Positions 47,901 through 59,900 of a DNA stretch of 64,000 bases are shown piece by piece. Both the position numbers and the translations under genes were made by a program. Source of the stretch: Chaetoderma sp. LZ-2023a (taxonomy: Eukaryota > Mollusca > Caudofoveata > Chaetodermatida > Chaetodermatidae). The notes beneath the pieces were generated by a model. The model was not told the origin of the DNA and searched no databases. It saw only the letters and a list, made by a program, of their open reading frames with translations. Within the stretch, counting starts at the first letter, position 1; each line of letters begins with the position of its first letter. The DNA is taken from positions 124,001 through 188,000 of the forward strand of contig JAVVLW010001380.1 of the NCBI GenBank assembly GCA_034401795.1, read 5' to 3'.

Positions 47901-50900
47901 TATAAAATCAACAGATTGGCAGAATGGTGCTCAAAGAGATGTATCAATCCGATGGAAGCATCTATTCAGGTAGTAGCTGATTTTCTCTGTCACCTGTATG
48001 ATACCTATAGTCTTCAACCTAATTCTGTTGCTGGATACAAAGCAGCATTGATGACTGTTATCCCTTGCTTGGCAAAGAGGGGAAGTAATGAAGTAAGTGT
48101 TTTAAATACTCTTATTAAAGGTATGGGCAATCTCAGACCTAGAAATCCTCCACTGACACCGTCATGTAGTCTTTCTCTGGTTCTGCAGGTTTTGAGTGGT
48201 AAGCCTTTTGAACCACTTAGTGCTATATCTGTTAAATTATTGACACTTAAAACTGTATTTTTAGTGGCGGCGGCTTCAGCCAGACGCAGGAGTGAAATTC
48301 ATGCCTTGTCTGCTGAGCCTGACCGCTATATAGTTACAGGTGAAGGCCTTAAGCTTCTACCAAGATTGAATTTCTTGGCTAAGAATCAATCTTTAAAGTA
48401 TCGGGGTAAACCTATTATTTTACCTGCCTTAACCAGATATGATCCTGGTGCTAAAGTATGGTGTCCAGTCCGTGCTTTGAATAAGTACAAGAAAAGAACT
48501 CAGGTTTGGCGGACGGACCCATGTTCCCTATGGTTGTCATATATTGAACCCCATGGTAGGGCGTCAAGAGACACTATTTCCAGATGGATAGTGGAATGTA
48601 TCCAATTCTGTCATAAAACAGCCACTGGAATCCAGGTAGATAGAGCCAAGGCTCATAGTGTCCGTGGTGTGGTAACTTCCACGGCATTATTTAATGGTGT
48701 TTCTATTGAAGACATTATGTCAGTAGCCCAGTGGCACTGTGAGTCAAGTTTTACCGACCATTACCTTCGTGACACTTCTAACCCACTCGCCATCTCAGTC
48801 CTCAGGAAATAAAATATTTATGCAGAGGTTTATGTTTGTAAATAGTTTGCCTCCTCTGCTATTTTCAAATGTCACATTTGTTGGTAGGGTATCCCTACTA
48901 TTTGCTGGTACACTTCTCTTCATCCGGTGGGGGAAGAGATGAGTGCCGCCTCCAAGACATCAGAGGTCAGTGGTTATGACCATTTTTTGGGTTTCTGTCT
49001 TGGTGATGGTGCCATTTTATTTTTTAATATGGTGATGGTTAATGTCTCTTAATTGTGTTTTTTCAGAGAGTTTTTGAAATAGAAGCAATTCTTCTTTTGC
49101 CAATGTCTAGTAATACTTTCATTAAGTATTAGAGAACGTGCTAGTCATTTAGAGCAGCGTTTTTTCCTAAACCTTCCTCAGAAAGAGGGGGGGGGAGCGC
49201 ATTTGCCTTTTGATCAATCTCTCTTCATCGGTCGATTATCCGATGCAAAATTCTATTCCTGGTTGTGGTTTCAGTCACAATTTCAGATGTTTTAAATCTC
49301 TTGAGAATTCAAAGAGCCTAGCCTCTTCGAGGGTGTGCAGGTTTTCAGGACCTTGCCTCCCTCCCACCAAAATTTACTTTCAAATTCTGGTTTTTATCAA
49401 GAGTGTTAGGGAGGTAATTATGTTCTCATGATGTGAGATAAGTAAATTTATCAAATTTCTTTTTCACGAGTGAGATGACATACTTACCTCCCTAACAGGA
49501 TCCCGGCCTCACCACCCCACGGAGGCCTGGTCCTTTGGCTATTGAATAGTTGCTTCTATGTCAGCCAATATTTAGTAACGGAAGTACCGGTGTGCGCATG
49601 CGCAGAGGGTGGTGTTTGTCCTGTGCATGACTGTGTACTTCCACCTGCCCATTAGGGGCACCTAACTTTTCATAATTCTGAATATTATTGAATTTAGAGC
49701 CGATATACTAGTATATCAAGAGTGTTAGGGAGGTAAGTATGTCATCTCACTCGTGAAAAAGAAATTTGATAAATTTACTTATTAGCCGATGTTCAACTCT
49801 ATCCCTGGTTGTGTTTTCACACAATTTCAGAAGTTTAAGTGCCGTAAACACAGAAAAGCGCATAGGGAAGAGCTGGTCTTTTGACCTCGCCTCCCTCCCG
49901 CCGAATTCTCTGACGAATTCTGGCAATATCAAAGAGTATTAGGCAAGTAAGTATACTTTTGATGTGAAATCACAGATTTCTTTTTTCACGAGAGAGTTGA
50001 TACCTCCCTAATACGGACCCGGCCTCTCCACCCCACAGAGGCTCGGTCTTCAGGCTTTCTTAAACTTGCATAGTGTCAGGCAATATATTTAGTCAGAGGA
50101 AGTACTAGTCTGCGCATGCGCGAGGTTGGGGCTGGCATCCGCCGGACTGACATCTGACTACCTACCCAGTAGGGGCACCTAACATTTTTGATCTGAGTGT
50201 TTATTGAGTGAAAGTCGATATTTGGCAATATCAAAGAGTATTAGGGAGGTAAGTATCAACCCTCTCGTGAAAAAAGAAATCCGTGATTTTGTTTATTTTT
50301 GGGTGAAAATCTTAGATTTTAATGAAAAATGTATCGGAAATTGTCCAAATGCTTCTTCTAATTACCATTCTGAGAGATTTCAACCAAATTTGGCTGAAAG
50401 GATCCTGTGGTGATAGGCTCCAGAATTTCCATTCGTAATTTTGATTCATAAATGTTTTGGGTGAAATTCTGGTGGCCATCTTGTTTAATGTAAATAATCA
50501 TGTATATTTAAATGCAAATGTTTCAAATGCTCATGGTGCAGGTGAGCGTCACTGGCCCTTGGGCCTCTTGTTAGAAATGTCTTTAAAAATCCTTTTCTCC
50601 GAAAAGGCTTGGGGGACTGATTCAAAACTCTGGGAGTATCATCTATTTCACTTCAAGAGTATACTTACCTCCCTAATACTTTTTGATATTGCTAAATATC
50701 GGCGTTCACTCAATAAACACTCAGAATAAAAACAGTTAGGTGCCCCTACTGGGCAGGTAGACAGAGGGTAGTCCGGCGGATGACAGCCCCACCACCGCGC
50801 ATGCGCCGACTACTACTTCCTCTTTGCTAATTTATTGGCAGAGAGAACACATGTTTTATGCTTTGTGCAATTTTCACTGTTCAACTCGACTTAATAAGCC

Positions 50901-53900
50901 TTAAGAGTGTTTATATATTAGAAAATAAAGAACCTGGATATGTCAGAGAAAGTGGCTTCGCCGGAGGATGGTGCCGGATCTTTATATCAGGTGATTTCTA
51001 ATATATTCTAGCAAGTTTTCCCCGGTGTAATGTGTTTCCGTTCCTCGCGTTTACCGTGATAAGCGCCTGTTTTAGTTTTTATTTCAACATGGTGCTATAT
51101 AAGACTAATCTCTCTCTGTGTTTATGTCCACAGGTCTTTGTGAGGATATGTAATGGACATCACAGCATCTGAGGTTTTGTTTCTCTCCACCAAGGTTCCA
51201 TTTCCTACTAATACTGTTAGGTTATCTAACCAAGATTTTTATGTCCAGTGAGTCGGAGGCCTAGTATAAAGGTCTTCTCACTTTGCCCTCTTGATCCAAT
51301 TCCTTCCCCAATGAGGTGGAGAGAGTTAAGAGGCGTACAATTGGTGGAATGCTCCAGTTCATCACGTTGGATGGTTTGTTTATACAAGGTATCAGGTATC
51401 TAAGTAATGATATGAGGTGAGGTTAATTATGTAAAGAAAATTAACTTTGATTGCCATGTGTATCTGATGGTTGTGTAGTCTGAATAACCATTCTAACATG
51501 TTCTGGTTATGTATACAATTCGTCCGCACACCTTGTTGTTGGTTCGGATCGATTTATTTCTGTCATGGGATCATGACGTCATAATCAGCCTTGCTATTTA
51601 TTAACAATTAATGTTTTGTCCAAAGCTGGTTTTGCTCAATTATTGATCTTCATGATCATTTTCCCTCTCTTTTAATTTGGTTTTGAGTTTCTAACCGTAA
51701 CAAAATTACTCATTGTCCTCGTCCTTTTTCCTGTTTCAGAGACCTGGTTGTTCGTCATGTGGACGTTTCTTGAAGGATCGTTTTGTGCTCCACCTTTGCT
51801 TTGGTTGCAGTCCCTGTGGACCATTGCTTAAGTGTGATGTATGCAAGCATTGGGGGGGGGGCGACTTAATGTCTGAATTTCTATCTTTACAGGCGAAGGA
51901 CAGGGTAGTGGAGGAGGAGAGGAAGTCGAAGAGAGAGGATGTGAAGGGTAAGAGGAAGGCCTCGTCCGCGGTGGACATGGAGGCCTTCCGGACCGAGATG
52001 TTGGGAGAGATGAAGAGGATGATAAAGGATTTGGTTCCAGAGTTGCTACGTGGCATGCTTCCTGGTCCAAATCCTTTGTCGTCCTCGGCGTCTGCTTTCG
52101 AGCAGGTAATCCCCGCCTCTGAATCACCTTTCCGTTGGCTGGTTCCATTGTTCGATGATTCAGAGGTGGCCCCATTAGTGGGGGTGATCCACGACCCTGG
52201 CAGCAGGCTTGGTGCCGCGCCGAGGGGTCGTGGACGGCTGTCGCTGGAACCCGCGGGCTGCTTATCAGTCCGGGGGTATCCGCACGCCGCGGGTGCCAGT
52301 ACCTCCTATGGCACCTTTCCTGGCCAGTCCGGGTTAGCTCTCTTTGCTGACCCGGAGTCTAATCTTTCTGGCCAGGAGGAAGAGGATTACCTGTTAGGGT
52401 CGCCGTCTGGGGACGTGACCATGGATTATGACGTCTGTGCACCCCTCGCGGGGAATACATGCGACATATTCCATGGCTCTACTCACGCAGGAGTAGAGTT
52501 CACGGTGCAGAAGGTGGCCCTGGCCGATGGTGATGGCCAGCTATACCGCATACCTCGTATCTGCCCCACGCTCTACCACGGCGCCTGCTCCTGGTCAAGC
52601 CAGTCAGGTTAGCATGCCTGTTCTTTCGGGCCCGCATGCTTTCCCTGGCTTGCCAGGGGTATCAGCTTATCCGCCGTCAAGCTCTGCTGCTTGGATTCAG
52701 GAGGAAGACGAAGGCCCCCGTCTTGTAGAGCGCTCGCAGCTAGCCACGGAAGAGGATTGGTCGGACGCTTGCCAGTGGCTGGTAAGTGTTCGGCCAGATC
52801 TGCCCGTGGAGCAGTCGGCTAGCCAGCGTGACCACAGGCCGTGGTTAGCTGGTAAGGCTACTGCTACCGCCATGCCATCTCTGCCGCTGGCAGAGATTGT
52901 CGTTGACATGTTCGAGGCGGCGGAGACGTCCATTAAGGCGAATGGGCGTCTCGCGAAGGCCCTCGCGAGGTAGCAAGGCGCTGCCGCATCGTGCCCCTGG
53001 ACTACCAGAGGTACGGTGTGGTACCCAAGCCGAGCGTGGATGACCGCCCGGCTTTTGGGGAAGATGCGCGGCCAGGCTCCCGTTCTGACACGGGAGTCTT
53101 GTGTTCGAACGCGTTGCGTTCGGCCAATGCCGCGTTGCGCGATGCGGAGGCGAGTGGGAGGGCTTTGATTGCCGCTCTGTCCCACGTCTCACAGCTGTTA
53201 CAAGGGGTAGTAACGGCTTCCGCATCGCGCCAGCCGAGCCCGGTCACAGTCCAGAGAGCCATCCAGGATGGTATCAACCTGGCTTTGGACTGTATGACTC
53301 GGGCGGTGACCAGGAGTGTCCGGGCGTGGCGCACATTTGCTTTGGACAATTTGTGCCTGTCCCAGGACCTGTATAATAGGCTACTGCGTACGCCTATGAC
53401 AGGTCCTGGTCTCTTTGGAGGTGAGGGATGTAGGCACCTCCAGGAGATGGTTACTCTGATCAACAACCAGAGGGCGCTGCGCGAGCAGTTTGAAGTGCTC
53501 CGTCGGGAGCGCGTTCGTGCCGCACCCCCTGCGTATCGTCCCCTGCAGGCTCGAGGTGGAGGTGGCCAGGTCAGAGGCCACCCACCAGCGCAGCGTCGGC
53601 CTAGGCTGCGTGCGATTCGGCCAGCAGTGAGGGGGGCGCAGGCTCCTCAGGCGCAGTCAGCCAGGCAGCCACCCGCGCACCGAGGTGCGCGCGGTGCTGG
53701 GCGTAGCGCGCGAGGATCGTGGTAATCGTGCCTGATGGGCCGGTTACCGCGGTGAGAACCACTCCGGTGTTTCTGGCGAAGGAGACAGTGCCACTCTTGC
53801 ACTCCTTATGTCCACCTCTCTCCCTAGGTGGACCGGTGGGAGGCCGTTTAGCCAACCACATGCAAGAGTGGGGACGGTTGACTCAGGACCGTTTAGTCTT

Positions 53901-56900
53901 GCGATAGCTTTCAGTCAGGTATCATCCCGATTGGATGACAGGCCCGCCGTCGCGACTGTCTCTAGTGCCAATCTGGACTCCAAATCCGAGAGATCCAGAT
54001 CAAAGGTTGTGTATCGAGGAGGAAATAAATTCCCTCATACAAAAAGGAGCTATTCAACCGGCACAAAAGTGTCCGGGCTTCTATTCAACCGTGTTCTTAG
54101 TAACAAAAAACACCGGAGGGTGGAGACCAATTCTCAACCTCAAGCCGTTGAACAAGTTCATAGAGATGCCCAGTTTCAAGATGGAGACTGTGCACTCGGT
54201 GTTGGCGGGGTTAGAGAGGGGAATGTGGACAGCTTCAATAGATTTGAAGGATGCTTATTTCCACATTCCCATAGCGAGGAGTTTCCGTCGCTTCCTGAGA
54301 TTTGCATTCCAGGGCAGACAGTGGGAATTCAGGGTGTTACCCTTCGGAATTTCCACCGCTCCTCGGGTTTTCACCTGTGTGGTTCTTGCGATCACAGCAT
54401 ACCGCCGCAGGAGAAGCATTGCAGTCCACACATACATAGACGACTGGCTGTTAAAAGCACACACCCAGGAAAGTTTATCGACCAATCTAGAGATTGTTTT
54501 GAAAACTCTCACGGATTTGGGCTGGATGATAAATTTCCAAAAGTCAGAGCTGACTCCATCCCAGAAGTTTGTTTACCTGGGGATGTTCTTCGATCTAGAG
54601 ACAGGATATGTTTATCCTACTCAGGAGAGAGTTCAGAGGCTCATCTCGGTAATTCAGTCAGTGTGCGACAGTCATCATGTCCTGGCACGGGTTTACTTGA
54701 GAATGCTGGGGTTGATGGTTTCGTTGGAACCGATCATTCCTCAGGCCACCTTACGCAGGCGGCCGATCCAGTTGTTTCTCATGACACAATGGACCCAGGG
54801 TACAGGTTCGCTGGACTCGAATGTGTCAGTGTTGGCGCCTCTAATTCACCACCTGCAATGGTGGTTGAATACAGAGAATCTCTTGGTGGGGGTTTTGCTA
54901 ACCCCTCCCCACCCTCAGGTGACTGTGTATACAGATGCATCGATGGAGGGGCGGGGAGCTTGCCTGGGAGAATCCACGATATCAGGGCTTTGGAATCTGG
55001 AACAGTCAAAGGAACATATAAATCTACTGGAACTAAGAGCAGTAGTCCTGGGCCTGGAACATTTCTTACAGAAAGTTCAGGGCAAGATTGTTCTTATTCG
55101 TTCAGACAACTCAACAGTTGTGACTTACATAAACCGCCAGGGCGGAACGAAGTTGCCCAGTCTCTGTATGATGACATGGAGACTGCTTTGTTGGTGCCTG
55201 GATCACAGGATTACCTTGAAAGCAGTTCATATTCCGGGAAGGTTAAATCTGCTAGCAGACTCAATGAGCCGAAGGATGAGTGTTTTACCGACGGAATGAC
55301 AACTAAATCAATGTGTGGCGGATCGTCTGTTCGACCATTGGGGGAAACCCAACATCGATTTGTTCGCTACGAAGAAGAATGCGAAGATGACGACGTACGT
55401 CTCTCCGATTCCAGATCCAAGCGCTTTCGCAACAGATGCGTTAGCTATCAGCTGGGGGGGAATGTATGCATACGCATTCCCTCCAGCAATCCTGATTCCA
55501 AAAGTTCTTCAGAAAATCAGACAGGAGGAGTGCCAAGTGCTACTGATCGCCCCGGATTGGCCAAGCCGATCATGGTATACGGATCTGCTGGACCTTCTGG
55601 TCTGCAATCCGGTTCCTCTGCCTCTGATGGACGACATTATCTTCCAGGGCAAGGCCCTTCACAACAATTCGTCAATGTTCCGATTGACTGCGTGGATGTT
55701 GTCAAGGAATCTAGAATTAAGGAGGGCTTTTCTTAGCATGCAGCCATGTTTATGGCCAAAGCCAGGAGGGGGTCAACCTCCAGAGCATATAATTATAAAA
55801 TTAACAGATTTGCAGAGTGGTGCTCAAAAAGATGTATTGATTCAATGGATTCATCTATTCAGGTAGTAGCTGATTTCCTCTGTCACCTGTATGATGCCTA
55901 TAGCCTCAAGCCTAACTCTATTGCTGGTTATAAATCAGCTTTAATGACTGTTATCCCTTGCTTGGCTAATAGGGGGAGTGATGAAGTAAGTATATTAAAT
56001 GTATTAATTAAAGGCATGGGCAATCTAAGACCAAGGAATCCCCCGGTGATTCCGTCTTCGAGTTTATCGCTAGTGCTTCAGGTGCTAGGTGATAAGCCTT
56101 TTGTACCACTTAGTTCCATTTCTATGAAACTGTTAACTCTTAAAACTGTATTTTTAATTGCTGCGGCCTCGGCTAGGCGTAGGAGTGAAATTCATGCCTT
56201 ATCAGCCGAGGAAGACCGTTTTGTGCTTACAGGGGAAGGCCTTAAGCTGCTACCTAGGATTAATTTCTTGGCTAAGAATCAGTCTTTGAAATATCCAGGT
56301 CAACCTATTTTTTTGCCTGCTTTAACTAGATATGATCCTAATTCTAAAGCATGGTGTCCCATTCGGGCGCTACTTCGGTACAAACAGCGTACTTCGGAGT
56401 GGCGGACCGATCAGTCAGCGTTATGGTTGTCATAAATTGAACCCCATGGCAGGGCGTCTAAGGACACCATTTCCAGGTGGATTGTAGAGTGTATCCAATT
56501 TTGTCATAAATCCGCCACTGGTAAGCAGATTGACATAGCCAAGGCTCACAGTGTCCGCGGCGTAGTGACTTCCACTGCCCTATTTAATGGGGTCCCTGTG
56601 GATGACATTATGTCCGTGGCTCAGTGGCACTGTGAGTCAAGTTTTACAGACCATTATCTTCGTGACACCTCGAATCCTCTCGCCTTGTCGATTTTGAAAA
56701 AAATAATCGCTTGTATGTTTTTTGAGGAGGGTTTCCTCATTGCTTATATACTTCACAATTAACTAATGGTAACAACCACTTTTAGGGACTGCATCGGTCT
56801 TCTCCACTGGGAAGAGGATGACAGCTGCCAAGTTCAACAAGGTCAGTCTTGTTCATGTGTTGTTCATTGTTGATTGTATTGTCACGTTACCCGTTGTTAT

Positions 56901-59900
56901 TAATATGGTGATGGTTTGTGTTTTGATGTGGTTCATCATTGAGAGTATACGAAAATGGAGCCTTTTCGTTTCTGTCCTATAGTACATGGCATTGGTACGT
57001 AGAGAGTGTATAGGACGTTGAGGTCAATCTAGTCTTCCTCCCAGGAAGGAGGGGGGGGGGGGGGGGGGAGCGCATATGACATTCGGTCATCTCATCCATC
57101 GGTTGGTGTTAGCCGATGTTCATCAAATCCTGACTGTTTTCACACAGTTTCGGACGTTTAAGTGCCTTGAACGCGTGAAAGCGCATAGGGAAGAGCTGGT
57201 CTTTTGACCTCGCCTCCCTCCCGCCGAATTCCCTGTCGAATTCTGGCAATATCAAAAAGTATTAGGGAGGTAAGTATACTCTTGAAGTGAAATAAACGAA
57301 ATCAAGGATTTCTTTTTTCACGAGAGAGTTGATACTTACCTCCCTAGATACGGACCTGGCCTCTCCACCCCACAGAGGCTCGGTCTTCAGGCTCTTAATA
57401 GTTGCATGTGTGTCAGCCAATAAATTAGTCAGAGGAAGTAGTAGTCGGCGCATGCGCGGTGGTGGGGCTGGAATCCGCCGGACTACCCTCTCTCTACCTG
57501 CCCAGTAGGGGCACCTAACTGTTTTTATTCTGAGTGTTTATTGAGTGAACGCCGATATTTAGCAATATCAAAAAGTATTAGGGAGGTAAGTATCAACTCT
57601 CTCGTGAAAAAAGAAATCCTTGATTTCGTTTATTCTAGGGCAGTAGCAGAACCAAGTTTGTTCAAACCTTATGGGTCGATTTGCTTAGTGGCCATCTTGG
57701 ATGACGTTGTTCTTGTTGCAGTTCTGGCCAATACCTTAGGATTCTACGTATAGGTGATGGCCTTTCTAGTTGAAATGCCACTGTTCCAGGTGAGCGATAC
57801 AGGCCCAAACTTGTTTCAGTGAACTAATGTTGAATAATTCTGCTTCTCATTAAGGTGGGTGAATCGCAAAGATCCTGATGGGCGGAATCTGTTTGCTGGT
57901 GGCTTCCTTGGATTTGATAACATTGGCGTGTTTGATCGCTCGTTAGCCGATCTACCAGGTGGAGGACAGCTGGAGCAGGTAATTCCTTCGTTTGCATTAG
58001 CAGGGATATGTGTAGCTTTTCGCATGGTTCTGCTACAACTTACTGTATTTTGCTTAATAATAGCCTAGGCTTCTATTAGGACAAGAGGTGTTCAATTTCC
58101 AACCAAACATCTCTAAGAAAGGGGGTGGGCTTATATTACAGAGTTTTCCCAAAAAAGTTCTAAAATTGATACCACGGAAATTCAACGTATTTTCTCCCGT
58201 AAAAATTCCCACCGCCTACGTTTAATGTATACCTCAAAACATCACCGGGGAAGTGAAATTATTTGATTTGAGCGCCTAAATATTGCGTATCCTTTAATAA
58301 AGCTCGTTTATTACATCAAAATTAATCCACAATTTGATATAAAATGGCATTGCGAAAAAATACAAATCACGTGATTCGCCTCCAATTGAAGAGTTTATTT
58401 TAGAGCGAGTACTTGGATATAAATATTCTGGAATCGGGGACTCGGAACTCGGGAATATCTATATATTATCATTGCGCGAAAGGAACTGAGTATTATACTG
58501 ATCTGAATAACGGGTACGCATTTGATAAACTCCCGTTAGCGTATAATATCTCGCGAGAACATGATGCCTCCCATCTCAAGAACTGCTGGCTCGCCAACTT
58601 AAGAAGCCAGCTATATTGTCATTCATAATAATTCAATTTGGATCATTTAATGTTGATCAGCATTACAAAATTGATGCACATTTTCTCCCGTGCTTGTTGT
58701 TTGGTACATAAATTTGGTCTTAAAATATATTTATAAGGAAGGTATTTAATCACGCCAAGACTGTTTTACACGCATTTTGACAACAAAAGTGTGGAATAAA
58801 CTTTATTATATCTTGAACATACGTGGCCTACTACTAGTATTAATCTAATAGGGAGTCGAGATTTACAAATCCGAGGCCTATATTGACTTCTAGAGGGGCC
58901 GGGAATGTACCAGGGCAAAGATCGGGCTGAAGTAGACACGATTGCTATTATTATATACGCTATTCTTACAAATTTGCTCTTAAGAAAAATTTTCCTAAAC
59001 AGTCTGCTGAGTTAGGGGTTGGGCTTCTAATACAGAGTTTTGCCATTTGGAAACTGCTAAGAAATCATTGGAGCTCATATGTCAAAGTTAGGGGGTTGGC
59101 TTCTATTAGAGCATAGGCTACTATTAAGCGGAATACGGTATGATTAATCGACAGTTCAATCGATCAATTAATCGACTGTTGCTCGATATTCTCGTCATTG
59201 CGACGACTTCATTTAAATGAGGGATCTGTTTCTAGCTATTCCCGCCCATTCCTAGCCAAACTCTGCCCACTATTTAAACATTTTGAAATCGATTTCATTT
59301 TGAGACATTGAAACCTGAATTCCCAGAAACTAAATTTCAAGGTAACTAAACAGGTAAGCTGTTGAATATTTTGAAACTAATTTTGTGGCTAAACAACCTA
59401 AAGCCACAGCAGTCCCCAGTCAAATTAGTTTCAAAATATTCAAAGAAAGGTTAATTAAATTATAAATGCATCAAAGACATAGATTCGTACACATGACAAA
59501 CTTTTTGATGTTCAAGATGGCGCTAAATGGTGACATAATTGGTTATGACGTCAGGTACTTGACTGACAGATTGGACCCATCCATTATATAGACTAATGCT
59601 ATATCTGATACAAATCTGATAGAACATTTTATGATGTATGAAATTCTATGTTGAGTAATTTGAAATCGTGAAAATTTGTTTCCGGATGATAACTCTGTTA
59701 TCGTTTATCGGGTCGCTTTGAAACTTCATGGGGTGGTTGAACTAGGTCTGCGGAAGGAACCTATCGAAATTGACAATGATCCCAAATCCAAGATGGCCAC
59801 CAACCACCATCTTAAAAATTGGTTTCCGGATGATAATTCTGTTCCCGTTTATCAGATCGCTTTGAAACTTCATAGGGTGGTTGGTCTAGGTCTGGAGAAG

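Larger units (their letters stand above)
42695..49780 (+). mobile_element. D6: second DIRS family (B), nested in D5
   Basis: A 7,086-bp element with ends 'tcacatcatgagaacataat' and 'gataaatttactt', different from family A apart from the core 'acctccctaa'. Same gene order, ITRs and ICR design. It interrupts the 3' hairpin region of D5 at 'catcggttgtgtt/agccgatg'; the D1 equivalent reads 'gtgttagccgatg'. Flanks GTT and ATT. Gag is broken in several places and RNase H is briefly out of frame, but the recombinase is intact. Confidence 0.95.
50648..57631 (+). mobile_element. D7: DIRS-type retrotransposon, family A
   Basis: A 6,984-bp element flanked by ATT on both sides. Its left end reads 'tcacttcaag' where others have 'tcacatcaag', and its ICR carries the matching change. 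Lesions: a net 47-bp deletion at about 52559 and a 1-bp deletion near 52961 in gag, two Trp to stop changes in RT-RNase H (53905, 55297) and a Tyr to stop change in the recombinase (56433). Closest to D1. An 18-G run lies in its 3' region. Confidence 0.95.

Noticed and set aside
53905-55299. G-to-A hypermutation (editing-type) in D7
   Set aside because: Two Trp-to-stop changes fit G to A, but other differences to D1 show no clear G-to-A excess by eye; ordinary decay explains them.
58413-58628. Small coding gene of 71 codons in intron G-H
   Set aside because: No splice signals, homologous motif or conservation visible; surrounded by repeat fragments.
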